The notes: generated by a model from the sequence alone, not told the origin. Positions 1-6,559 are shown, counted from the first letter of the stretch. The stretch is DNA of 44,618 nucleotides from Clostridia bacterium (GCA_017518705.1 JAFWUC010000012.1:1-44618); one strand, 5' to 3'. A program made the numbers and translations.

Positions 1-148
1 CAGCGGTAGTGAATGACAGTCCAGTGGACTTTAGAGCCGTGAGCGGTAGTGAATAACAGCCCGGTGGGCTGTTAGAGCCGCGAACGCCACATGGGTCGCG
101 AGAGGCCATTAGGCTTTGCCACGGCTCCTTCGGAGGCTCGCAATGACG
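1..148. repeat. Structured intergenic repeat, copy 1
   Basis: The first 119 bases are identical to 302-420, and the remaining 29 differ from the second copy at three positions. Inside lie two related units of about 39 bases (2-39 and 42-80), each beginning AGCGGTAGTGAAT and ending TTAGAGCCG. Each unit folds: AGTCC/GGACT at 18-30 and TAACAGCCC/GGGCTGTTA at 54-74. The end of the element (about 120-148) carries a small GGCTCC-TT-CGGAGG-type hairpin followed by CTCGCAATGACG, which resembles palindromic dispersed repeats seen in many bacterial genomes. No coding capacity is evident. It may be cut by the window edge. Confidence 0.85.
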
Positions 149-301
149 CACAAACACAGCCGACCAATGACAAGATATTCTGCCGCGCAAAACGTGTCCG
201 ACGATCCGTCTGCGTCAGCGGAGCAACTTTGTCAAGCGTGAGCGCAGACGACTAATGACCAATGACCAAAGACCAATGACCGCCGAAAAACGAACGGCTC
301 G
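149..301. other. Noncoding spacer between the two repeat copies
   Basis: No supported gene on either strand. It contains a small cluster of AATGACC heptamers (254-260, 261-267 and 274-280) and nothing else recognisable. It is flanked by the two copies of the structured repeat, so 1-449 is a repeat block lying beyond the 3' end of the peptide-modification operon. Confidence 0.5.
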
Positions 302-449
302 CAGCGGTAGTGAATGACAGTCCAGTGGACTTTAGAGCCGTGAGCGGTAGTGAATAACAGCCCGGTGGGCTGTTAGAGCCGCGAACGCCACATGGGTCGC
401 GAGAGGCCATTAGGCTTTGCTACGCCTCCTGCGGAGGCTCGCAATGACG
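302..449. repeat. Structured intergenic repeat, copy 2
   Basis: Direct-repeat partner of 1-148, displaced by 301 bases. It has the same two internal hairpin units and the same terminal GCCTCC-TGC-GGAGGC hairpin (425-440). The copy ends 18 bases beyond the stop codon of the nucleotidyltransferase gene at 468, so on the minus strand its hairpins would be the first structures met after translation ends and could help terminate the operon. There is no poly-T run, so this is only a possibility. Confidence 0.85.
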
Positions 450-467
450 TGGCTGACAGCTCCCCGC

Positions 468-1580
468 TCACTTCCCCTTCTTCGCGTTTTTGATCGCGCG
501 GGCTTCGGGCAGGAAGCGGCCGCTTTTGACCGCGCGCAGGACCTTCCACACAGGCAGCAGGGGCAGGAAAAGCTTATGCCTGTAAAAGAACGGGAAGGTC
601 TCCGCCGCCTTGGCGTACTCCGGGTTTTTGGGGCTAACCGGCACCGCCACCCGCTTTAAGGCGTACTTTAGCCGGCTCCAGCCCTCCTTTTCCAGCTTGT
701 TGGCGACCTTCTGGTCCACGTTTCCGAAGGTGCCGGAAGCCAGGAAATAATTGAGCATCTCGCTGTCTTCCCCCGCCTCTTCCCCGCCGCCAAACAGGCT
801 GAGCGCTAGGGCGCGGCTGCGCCTTTCGAACCCGTCTATGCCGAGCTTTTCCGTCTGCGCCGCCACATAGTCCATGTCGAGGTTATTGCGTTTAAGGAAC
901 ACATAGGTGTCCATGAGGGAGCGCAGCCCCGTGCCTTCCTCGGAATAGTGCTTGTGCTCGTGGGCGGTAAGGTAGACGTAGCAGTCCTCGGGAGTGAAGC
1001 TTTTTTCGCAGCCCTCGCCCTGCAGGCGACCCGCAACGTCCCTGTAATACTCGCACAGCGCCTTCCCCTGGGCGGGCTTGAACAGCGCGCGGTGCATCTC
1101 AAACGTCAGAAACGGGGGCTTAAAGTACACGTCGTGGTTGCTTACGGCGAAGTGCTGGGTTGTGTAGCCCAGGTCTTCCATGATCCGTTTCACGTCCGCC
1201 GCCCGCGTTTCGTCTATCAGCACGTCGTGGTCGGAGAACTCCCGCATGCCGAAAACCGGGTACAGGTCCTTAAGATACGCGCCCTTAAGGGGCAGAAACC
1301 ATATCCCCGCCGCGCCAAGCTTCTGTTTTATGCCCGCCAGCGCCGCGTTAAACAGCACCGCCTTGCGCTGGGCGGAAGCTATGGCGTCCTTTACGCGCAC
1401 GTCGGAAACGCCCGCCGCGTCAAGCGCGAAGGCGACGGCTGAGGAGACCATGTGCCCTTTGGCGAAGGCGAACACCCGGTCAAGCTCCATGGCGGAAGCA
1501 CGCTGCCTGTCCGGCGCTTTGCCGTTCACGGCGCAGGAGAGCAGGTAGATCACGTCCCGCGCGGTCACGCTGTCGGTCAC
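468..1580 (-). CDS. NTP_transf_5-type nucleotidyltransferase, peptide cluster
   Basis: A 370-residue protein of the nucleotidyltransferase family seen beside RiPP enzymes (Pfam NTP_transf_5 type). The signature is visible as LPLKG at 96-100 followed by LYP and GMREFSDHDVLI, where D117 and D119 would be the metal-binding pair of a polymerase-beta-like fold. Family members occur in lasso peptide and related clusters, where some modify the peptide or its substituents; the substrate here is unknown. The GTG start overlaps the TGA of the upstream peptidase gene in a GTGA arrangement, which implies translational coupling. It is the last gene of the minus-strand operon. The family call is fairly sure; a role in peptide modification is inferred from position. 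Confidence 0.8.
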   Translation of the reverse strand: MTDSVTARDVIYLLSCAVNGKAPDRQRASAMELDRVFAFAKGHMVSSAVAFALDAAGVSDVRVKDAIASAQRKAVLFNAALAGIKQKLGAAGIWFLPLKGAYLKDLYPVFGMREFSDHDVLIDETRAADVKRIMEDLGYTTQHFAVSNHDVYFKPPFLTFEMHRALFKPAQGKALCEYYRDVAGRLQGEGCEKSFTPEDCYVYLTAHEHKHYSEEGTGLRSLMDTYVFLKRNNLDMDYVAAQTEKLGIDGFERRSRALALSLFGGGEEAGEDSEMLNYFLASGTFGNVDQKVANKLEKEGWSRLKYALKRVAVPVSPKNPEYAKAAETFPFFYRHKLFLPLLPVWKVLRAVKSGRFLPEARAIKNAKKGK

Positions 1581-2026
1581 GATCTTTCACCCCGCTTTCC
1601 GAAAACACGGGCGAGCCTCGAGGACAGGAACCTTGTGAGCCTGCGCCAGAAGTACCTTGCGGGGAAGATGAAGTGCCACGCCCGGGCGTACAGCCGGTAC
1701 AGCCTGCCGTCCGCGGAGTACTGTTTCCCCCTGCGCATGAAGCCCGTGAGCACGCCAAGCACGTTCCCCTCGGGGACCCTCTCGGTCTTAAACGTGTTGT
1801 CGCCGCGGATAAGGTAGCCGTCCGGCAGCACCTTTATCACCCTGTGCGCCACGCAGTCCTTCCCCCGCTTATACAGCGCCACGTCGTATTTTTTGAGACG
1901 CGCGGACGGGACCCGTATCGTCACCAGGTCCCGGTTCTGGCGGAGCATGGGCTCCATGCTGGTGCCCCGGGTGCGGTAGACCAGCACCTTGTCCCGGGCG
2001 AGCACCTCTTCCAGCGAAGCGCTCAT
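1577..2026 (-). CDS. S26-like Ser/His signal-peptidase-fold protein
   Basis: A 149-residue S24/S26-type protein. The serine motif is GTSMEP with S23, and the box that normally carries the general-base lysine reads VAHRVI with H61. That matches the Ser/His (SipW/ER type) enzymes rather than the Ser/Lys bacterial ones. RGDN at 74-77 is the conserved Asp box. No clear N-terminal membrane anchor is visible, although the C-terminal part (about 113-135) is aromatic and basic. The ATG lies in an ATGA overlap with the stop of the PqqD-like gene. In this operon it is a candidate leader-processing peptidase for the three precursor peptides. Family assignment is sound; the substrate is inference. Confidence 0.8.
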   Translation of the reverse strand: MSASLEEVLARDKVLVYRTRGTSMEPMLRQNRDLVTIRVPSARLKKYDVALYKRGKDCVAHRVIKVLPDGYLIRGDNTFKTERVPEGNVLGVLTGFMRRGKQYSADGRLYRLYARAWHFIFPARYFWRRLTRFLSSRLARVFGKRGERS

Positions 2027-2283
2027 TCCTTAAGCGCGTTTATGCGGCGCAGGGTGTCCAGTATCTCCCTGACGTCCTTGGCGACCGTATCGCGGGGCGC
2101 GTCGTACTCGGCGCACACGGCGTCGATGATCTTTTCCTCGGTGGTCTCGGTCTTAAGGCAGTTCACTATGAACGCCGCGGTGCTGTTGCCCCGGGCGATG
2201 CCCCGGAACGCCTGCGCGCCCATGGGCACCAGGAACTGGGTGTCCTCTATGTCCTGGGTGATGAAATCAGGATCAAGTCTCAT
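2023..2283 (-). CDS. Stand-alone PqqD-like RiPP recognition protein
   Basis: An 86-residue PqqD-family protein, the size of free-standing peptide chaperones that bind leader peptides and present them to a radical SAM enzyme. The start is the ATG at 2283, preceded by AAAGGAG at good spacing; a longer upstream reading frame exists but overlaps the radical SAM gene and lacks such a site. The N-terminal part reads like a winged-helix fold with a central STAAFIV helix, and the C-terminal half is helical and charged. It follows the radical SAM gene by 11 bases and overlaps the peptidase gene, which fits a dedicated partner of the 2295-3605 enzyme. Confidence 0.85.
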   Translation of the reverse strand: MRLDPDFITQDIEDTQFLVPMGAQAFRGIARGNSTAAFIVNCLKTETTEEKIIDAVCAEYDAPRDTVAKDVREILDTLRRINALKE

Positions 2284-2294
2284 ATATGTCTCCT

Positions 2295-3605
2295 TTAGCA
2301 GTCCGGCTGCTCCGCCTTGTCGCCGCGGTCGTCTATGATCTCGCTTAGCGCCGCCAGCGTCAGCATCTTCATCGCTTCCCGGCAGTGGGCGTCGGTTATG
2401 GGGCAGGCGGCAAAGCCCGTGCAGTGGGGCAGGAACGGGCAGTCGGCGCACTTTTCGCGGATCGCGTCCGCGCGGCAGAAGTTAGATCGGGCGTTTTCGT
2501 CCGTCACGCCGTTAAACACGTCCCCGAAGCGCGCCTCGGGCGGACAGTGTTCGCAGGGGTACAGGCTGCCGTCCGGGCCGATCACCACCCCGCCCGAGTC
2601 CGCCATGCAGTGGAACACGCGGAACTTGCCGGCGTACGCGCCCGTGCCCGTGTTCCTGAAGCCCGCGGAAACGATGTCCTGCCGGGCGTCAAGTATCCTT
2701 TTGTGCAGCTCCAGGTCCCTGCCGCTTTGCCTCGCCTGGAACAGGGGAGCGAGGTAAACGGTCACGTTTTCCTTATGGCTTATGCGCGACTCCATGTCCT
2801 TTAGGAACGCGGGGACGCCGCCCCAGTTGTCCTCGTCCACGTTGCAGCGCACCGTGACGCGTATGCCCGCGCCCGCCATGGCGTCAACGCCCGAAATGAC
2901 CCGGTCGTAAGCGCCGAAATCGCCGATATAGTTTTTACGGAGCACGTAGTCCTTTTCCGCCCCGTCCATGGAGATCTGCAGCGACTCGAGATTCCACTCC
3001 CCCGCCATTTTGGCGACGATGTCAGGAGTCACGAGGCTGCCGTTAGACACCATCTTGCAGCGGTACTCCGCCCCCGCCGCCTTAAGTCCCGCACACACCC
3101 GGTCGATTATGTCCGGGCGCAGCAGCGGCTCGCCGCCGAACCAGTTGATCTGCGCCGTGCCTTCCGCGCGTGTTCCCAGTATGAACCGGACCGTGCGGCT
3201 GACCGTCTCGTCCGTCATGCTCACGGGCTTCACGCCCTCTTCATAGCAGTACACGCAGCGGGCGTTGCAGGCGGTGGTGGGCAGCACGGTGAACAGGCGC
3301 CAGCCCTTTTTGGCGTTGTAGGCGCGCATCACGCGGGACACGCCGTTGTAGAACGCGGTCTCGTCCCGCCCCTCGGGCACCAGGAACATGCTCTCGATAA
3401 GCTCGTCATACCCCTCCCCCGCTTTCGCTTTCGCGGGCAGGCTGCCCCGGATGAGCTGCCGGGTGAAGGTGCTGAACACGTACGGTTCTGAATTGTGCGA
3501 GAAAGATATGGTGAACCGGCTGGGGACGTAGGTCTCCCCCTCCCGGGGCAGCGCCCGGGGCAGCGCCTTCGTAAGCGCCGGGTCCGGCTTTCGTATCTCG
3601 GTCAC
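2295..3605 (-). CDS. Radical SAM/SPASM peptide maturase
   Basis: A 436-residue radical SAM enzyme. The cluster motif CNARCVYC gives C113, C117 and C120 for the SAM-binding [4Fe-4S]. The C-terminal third carries a Cys-rich SPASM region (YPCEHC, then CADCPFLPHC, then CPITDAHC) for auxiliary clusters. The roughly 100 residues before the CxxxCxxC are typical of peptide-modifying SPASM proteins. Such enzymes form thioether, carbon-carbon or epimerised residues in ribosomal peptides. The start is GTG at 3605 with GGAGG six bases upstream. It is encoded just after three Cys-containing precursors and before the PqqD-like protein, so the peptides are the likely substrates. The chemistry cannot be told from sequence. 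Confidence 0.92.
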   Translation of the reverse strand: MTEIRKPDPALTKALPRALPREGETYVPSRFTISFSHNSEPYVFSTFTRQLIRGSLPAKAKAGEGYDELIESMFLVPEGRDETAFYNGVSRVMRAYNAKKGWRLFTVLPTTACNARCVYCYEEGVKPVSMTDETVSRTVRFILGTRAEGTAQINWFGGEPLLRPDIIDRVCAGLKAAGAEYRCKMVSNGSLVTPDIVAKMAGEWNLESLQISMDGAEKDYVLRKNYIGDFGAYDRVISGVDAMAGAGIRVTVRCNVDEDNWGGVPAFLKDMESRISHKENVTVYLAPLFQARQSGRDLELHKRILDARQDIVSAGFRNTGTGAYAGKFRVFHCMADSGGVVIGPDGSLYPCEHCPPEARFGDVFNGVTDENARSNFCRADAIREKCADCPFLPHCTGFAACPITDAHCREAMKMLTLAALSEIIDDRGDKAEQPDC

Positions 3606-3627
3606 GTTTGTCCTCCATTATACGCGA

Positions 3628-3657
3628 TTGCGGCGCACAGACAGCTGTGCGCCGCAA
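3628..3657 (-). other. Strong hairpin between precursor genes and maturase
   Basis: A perfect 13-bp stem (TTGCGGCGCACAG with CTGTGCGCCGCAA) around a 4-base loop lies between the third precursor gene and the radical SAM gene. No T-run follows on the minus strand, so it is not a classical terminator. It could be a partial attenuator or an mRNA stabiliser keeping peptide transcripts more abundant than enzyme transcripts, as often seen in RiPP operons. Confidence 0.7.
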
Positions 3658-3675
3658 ACAGGCGGGTGATGCGTG

Positions 3676-3831
3676 TTACTTCAGGACGTCGTTGCACTCC
3701 ATGTAGTCCTGGCAGATGACGAGGTCTTCGCACAGGGCGGTGTCGTTGTCCACGCCGCTGGCGCAGGCGGACAGGATGGCGTCGTTCTCTATCTCGACGA
3801 CTTCCAGCACGGGCTTCACGTACTTCTTCAT
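3676..3831 (-). CDS. Precursor peptide C, Cys-containing RiPP substrate
   Basis: A 51-residue peptide. Residues 1-35 match the other two precursors (MKKY, V/E, KPVLEVVEIENDAIL, SACASGVDND, TALCE), and its tail is DLVICQDYMECNDVLK. Cysteines are at 23, 34, 40 and 46. GGAGG lies eight bases before the ATG. It is the last of three tandem copies and nearest to the maturase gene. There is no hydrophobic signal peptide. The conserved SACASG segment contains an A-x-A-like site (A22-C23-A24) that could suit the S26-like peptidase, but this is a guess. I do not recognise a characterised relative. Confidence 0.85.
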   Translation of the reverse strand: MKKYVKPVLEVVEIENDAILSACASGVDNDTALCEDLVICQDYMECNDVLK

Positions 3832-3846
3832 AATGCAGTCCTCCGG

Positions 3847-4002
3847 TTATCTGAGTTCGTTGCAGGTGGGGAAATCCGCGGTGCACGCGGGAGCTTCTTC
3901 GCACAGCGCGGTGTCGTTGTCCACGCCGCTGGCGCAGGCGGACAGGATGGCGTCGTTCTCTATCTCGACGACTTCCAGCACGGGCTTTTCATACTTCTTC
4001 AT
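3847..4002 (-). CDS. Precursor peptide B, Cys-containing RiPP substrate
   Basis: A 51-residue peptide with the shared 35-residue N-terminal part (MKKYEKPVLE onward) and its own tail, EAPACTADFPTCNELR. Cysteines are at 23, 34, 40 and 47. The ribosome site AAGGAG lies nine bases before the ATG. Codons 6-26 are identical at DNA level in all three copies, whereas the tails share little beyond the cysteine at 40. Copies B and C also share a last Cys followed by Asn. The pattern is a constant leader with a variable core, as expected for a multi-precursor RiPP family. Confidence 0.85.
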   Translation of the reverse strand: MKKYEKPVLEVVEIENDAILSACASGVDNDTALCEEAPACTADFPTCNELR

Positions 4003-4037
4003 ATGCGTTTTCTCCTTTTGCAGTGTCAGGGTTTATA

Positions 4038-4178
4038 TTACTTCTGGGGGAAATCGTCGCACACGGGGATGTCTTCGCACAGGGCGGTATCGTTGTCAAC
4101 GCCGCTGGCGCAGGCGGACAGGATGGCGTCGTTCTCTATCTCGACGACTTCCAGCACGGGCTTTACGTATTTCTTCAT
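4038..4178 (-). CDS. Precursor peptide A, Cys-containing RiPP substrate
   Basis: A 46-residue peptide, the first of the three tandem precursors and the shortest. Its tail is DIPVCDDFPQK, so it has cysteines only at 23, 34 and 40 and lacks the fourth. The ATG at 4178 is chosen because AAGGAGG sits nine bases upstream; an in-frame ATG three codons earlier directly abuts that site and is unlikely to be used. In the shared part it differs from copy C only by synonymous third-base changes (codons 3, 5, 27 and 30). That points to recent duplication with selection or gene conversion on the leader. Confidence 0.83.
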   Translation of the reverse strand: MKKYVKPVLEVVEIENDAILSACASGVDNDTALCEDIPVCDDFPQK

Positions 4179-4237
4179 GAAACGCATCCTCCTTACGGAT
4201 ATGTTTGTTTATATTCTGACCCGGCTTGCCGGGATGT

Positions 4238-4972
4238 TTACCCGTTCATGCCCCGGTATGCGGTGAGCGCCGCGTCCGGGTCCATGTTGCACAAAAGGCG
4301 GTAAAACTCGGTTTGCTTAAGCAGTTCCGCTTCCAGCGAAGACACCCTTAAGCGGTTCGCGGGCGCGTCGGACACGAAGCAGTGGCGGATGAGCAGCGCG
4401 TATGCGTCTGCCTTTGCAAGGGGTTCCACGCGGTTTTCCCTGCCCCGCTCCAGCTGCACTACGGCTTTGAGGGGCGCGGAAGCGTTGCGGCTCAAATGGT
4501 GCTTGCCGTCCCAGGGGGAACCGTACGCCCGGGCGCCTCCGCCCGACACCCGTATCAGGGGCTTGTCGTCGTTTATCATCCACACCCGGTCCCCGAAGGC
4601 TTCGCGCCACAGGCGGGCGTGGGTGCTTTTGCCGGTGCCGCTTAAGGCGGTGAACACGTACGCCTGACCGTCCATGCACAGCGCCGAGCCGTGCATCTGC
4701 AAAACGCCGTATTCGGCGAGATTCACTGCCAGAAGCGAGTACAGCGCGCTGTTTTCCAGGAACACGCCGCCCCTGGGTCTGGGGGCGAACCCCCGTTTCG
4801 CGTCCCGCCTGACGAAACCCGCCCATTCGGTCTCGAGGTCCTTGTCGGTGGGGCTCAGGGTGAACAGCGGGGGCTTGTCTGTCAGGTAGTCCTTAAAAAA
4901 CTCCCTGTTCTCCGGGTGCCGGCAGATCATCCTGAGCGGGACGCCCGCGAGCTCTACGCAAAAGTCCTCCAC
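4238..4972 (-). CDS. HprK-like kinase of RiPP cluster
   Basis: A 244-residue P-loop protein related to the C-terminal kinase domain of HPr kinase. It shows HGSAL at 94-98, a Walker A loop ALSGTGKST with K115, and NDDKPLI at 134-140 as the acidic metal-binding segment. It is shorter than true HPr kinase/phosphorylase (about 310 residues) and lacks that enzyme's N-terminal domain. HprK-like proteins occur in lasso peptide and other RiPP clusters, where some phosphorylate the peptide. The start is GTG at 4972 with AAGGAG six bases upstream. As the first gene of the operon, 59 bases before precursor A, it probably modifies or otherwise serves the precursors. The target is not known. Confidence 0.85.
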   Translation of the reverse strand: MEDFCVELAGVPLRMICRHPENREFFKDYLTDKPPLFTLSPTDKDLETEWAGFVRRDAKRGFAPRPRGGVFLENSALYSLLAVNLAEYGVLQMHGSALCMDGQAYVFTALSGTGKSTHARLWREAFGDRVWMINDDKPLIRVSGGGARAYGSPWDGKHHLSRNASAPLKAVVQLERGRENRVEPLAKADAYALLIRHCFVSDAPANRLRVSSLEAELLKQTEFYRLLCNMDPDAALTAYRGMNG

Positions 4973-5017
4973 CTGTCACTCCTTCGAAGCAGACACCGAA
5001 CCTGTATATACATTGTA

Positions 5018-5070
5018 ATGCTAACAGCCGGGCGCGGGAAATGCAATAAACAATTTCGTAAATATTGTTT
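5018..5070 (-). promoter_or_regulatory. Candidate promoter and inverted repeat of peptide operon
   Basis: On the minus strand TTGCAT (5046-5041) is followed by a 17-base spacer and TAGCAT (5023-5018), a moderate promoter about 50 bases before the HprK-like start. Just upstream lies a 7-bp inverted repeat AAACAAT-N9-ATTGTTT (5048-5070), well placed for an activator or other regulator. The stretch is AT-rich compared with the rest of the window. No regulator gene is adjacent. Confidence 0.45.
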
Positions 5071-5088
5071 CAATTGTGTTACATAAAA

Positions 5089-5110
5089 CGGGACGGCCTT
5101 TGCCGCCCCG
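5089..5110 (-). terminator. Terminator of the long carbohydrate operon
   Basis: On the minus strand CGGGGCGGC pairs with GCCGTCCCG (one G-U pair) around an AAAG loop and is followed by TTTTATG. It lies 19 bases after the stop of the UroD/MtaA-like gene and ends the operon before the peptide-cluster promoter. Confidence 0.75.
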
Positions 5111-5128
5111 CAGATATATGCCGTTTCG

Positions 5129-6157
5129 TCAGGAATCCCGCGCCGCCCGCGCCATCGCCTGAAGGTTTTCCAGCGGGATGATGGGCGCGAGGTCGCAGCC
5201 CGGGGCGAGTATGAAGCCGCCGCAGGGCTTCATCTGCTCGCACAGCTCCCTGCTGATGCGGTAGACCTCGTCCGCGCTCTTCGCGGCGAGGATGCCGGCT
5301 GGGTTCAGGTTCCCGAACAACGCGGTGCGCCGGGCGGAATCCTGCAGCGCCTTGACCATGTCTATGGAGTCCACCGAGAACACGCCGAAACCCGCCTCCG
5401 CCACCGTGCTGACCAGCCTGTCGGTGCGTCCGCAGATGTGTATCAGCGTGTTCGGGCAGCGCTTTTCCAGGCGCCGCGCCACCTTGACGTCCGCGGGCAG
5501 CACGTACTTTTCGAACACGGAGGGGCGGATGAGGTCGCCGGAAGCCACGGGCTCGGGAATGGTGATCAGGTCCAGCCCGTTGTCGATCAGGTCCTCCAGG
5601 TAGGCGATCACGATCTCGGAGGCGAAGTCCACCGCCTTTACGATCTCCTCTTCCTCGCCGTCCATGAGCTCGACCATGAAGTCCTCCACGCCCAGCATCT
5701 GCGCCGCCATGGTGAAGGGGCCGAAAAAGCCGCCGCCGATCATGGTGTCGTCCCCGACCAGGCGCCGCATCTCCCTCATCTGCACCAGGGTGCGCTGATA
5801 GTAGAAGTCCTGCTTCATGGCGGCGATGACCTGCTTTACGTCGTATTTGTCTATGTCCGACAGGGCGGTCAGCGGGTGGAACACGATCTCCGCCGCGATG
5901 GCTTTCATGTCCACCTTGCCGCCCATGACCGCCATCATGGGCCACGCCGCCGCGCAGCCGGAAGTCATGATCTCGGTGCCGATCTCGCGGTAAGCGTCCA
6001 CCAGCAGCTGCGCTCCCGCGTCGGGAAGCTCCAGCAGTTTGCCCACGGTGAGCCCGTGGCGGGCGCAGATCCACATCTGGCCGTTGAGCACCGCGAAGGG
6101 CAGGCGGTCGGTGGGTTCGAACGCGAGGCTTTTGAGTACTCTTTCCTTATTGGTCAT
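5129..6157 (-). CDS. UroD/MtaA-fold family protein 1
   Basis: A 342-residue member of the uroporphyrinogen decarboxylase/corrinoid-cobalamin methyltransferase family. A zinc-type triad is visible: H240 and C242 in IHICGR, and C321 in APGCDLAP. This order and spacing resemble the zinc site of MtaA/MtbA methyltransferases rather than true HemE. No heme genes are nearby, so uroporphyrinogen decarboxylation is unlikely. The start at 6157 has AAAGGA upstream and begins MTNKERVL, typical for the family. It is the last gene of the sugar operon, 45 bases after the cupin. No corrinoid protein is encoded in the window, so the methyl donor or real substrate stays open; demethylation of a methyl-sugar is one hypothesis. 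Confidence 0.8.
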   Translation of the reverse strand: MTNKERVLKSLAFEPTDRLPFAVLNGQMWICARHGLTVGKLLELPDAGAQLLVDAYREIGTEIMTSGCAAAWPMMAVMGGKVDMKAIAAEIVFHPLTALSDIDKYDVKQVIAAMKQDFYYQRTLVQMREMRRLVGDDTMIGGGFFGPFTMAAQMLGVEDFMVELMDGEEEEIVKAVDFASEIVIAYLEDLIDNGLDLITIPEPVASGDLIRPSVFEKYVLPADVKVARRLEKRCPNTLIHICGRTDRLVSTVAEAGFGVFSVDSIDMVKALQDSARRTALFGNLNPAGILAAKSADEVYRISRELCEQMKPCGGFILAPGCDLAPIIPLENLQAMARAARDS

Positions 6158-6202
6158 GGCGTTTCCTTTCCGGCGCGCCGCGGCGCCACTGGGCAAATGG
6201 AG

Positions 6203-6559
6203 TTATTCCGCGATGTACTCGGGACGCATGGGCGCGAAGAACTCGATGAACTCCATGTCCTCCAGCGCCTCGGTGGAGTGGTACTCGTTGGAGTCCCACA
6301 CGTAGCCGCCGCCCGCCTCGATCACGCCTTCCTCGTACACGTTCATGTTCTCGTCCGCCATCTGGTACTTGAGGCGCCCGCTGATCACGTAGCCGTTCTG
6401 CACCGCCAGGTGCTTGTGCAGGGGCAGCACGCAGCCCTTTTTCATCTTGAAGTGGCACAGCATGGTGTCGTCGTTGTAGGACAGGTTGGTCTTGACCAGC
6501 CCGGGCCTTAATTCCACACGGTTGCGCTCAGAGAGGTTTGTGATCTTGTTATTTGCCAT
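6203..6559 (-). CDS. KdgF-like cupin
   Basis: A 118-residue single-domain cupin. The metal motif is H48-K-H50 with Q54, and H94 comes from the second cupin box. The ending EFFAPMRPEYI resembles the FTPMR ending of KdgF, the cupin that linearises 4,5-unsaturated uronates in pectin and alginate breakdown. The start overlaps the transaldolase stop by 11 bases. Within an operon of plant-glycan enzymes a KdgF-like role or sugar mutarotation/isomerisation is plausible. Cupins of this size are versatile, so only the fold is certain. Confidence 0.75.
   Translation of the reverse strand: MANNKITNLSERNRVELRPGLVKTNLSYNDDTMLCHFKMKKGCVLPLHKHLAVQNGYVISGRLKYQMADENMNVYEEGVIEAGGGYVWDSNEYHSTEALEDMEFIEFFAPMRPEYIAE

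Noticed and set aside
1..449. CRISPR array
   Set aside because: Only two copies of a long element with internal hairpin units; no regularly spaced short repeats and no cas genes.
3616..3621. TATAAT on the minus strand just before the radical SAM gene as a promoter -10
   Set aside because: It would give a leader of about four bases that excludes the ribosome site, and no -35 is present; the strong hairpin covers that place.
3673..4304. Longer plus-strand open frames across the precursor genes
   Set aside because: They only exist because three near-identical genes lie on the other strand; the minus-strand ORFs each have AAGGAG or GGAGG and a constant-leader, variable-tail pattern.
4238..4972. 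Genuine HPr kinase/phosphorylase
   Set aside because: It is about 70 residues too short, lacks the N-terminal domain, and lies in a peptide-modification operon.
468..4972. Lasso peptide cluster
   Set aside because: The kinase and nucleotidyltransferase would fit, but no asparagine-synthase-like cyclase or lasso protease is present and a radical SAM/SPASM enzyme is.
5079..6074. A 331-codon open frame overlapping UroD-family gene 1 on the same strand
   Set aside because: Arg/Gly/His-rich out-of-frame translation; the other frame carries the family motifs and a ribosome site.
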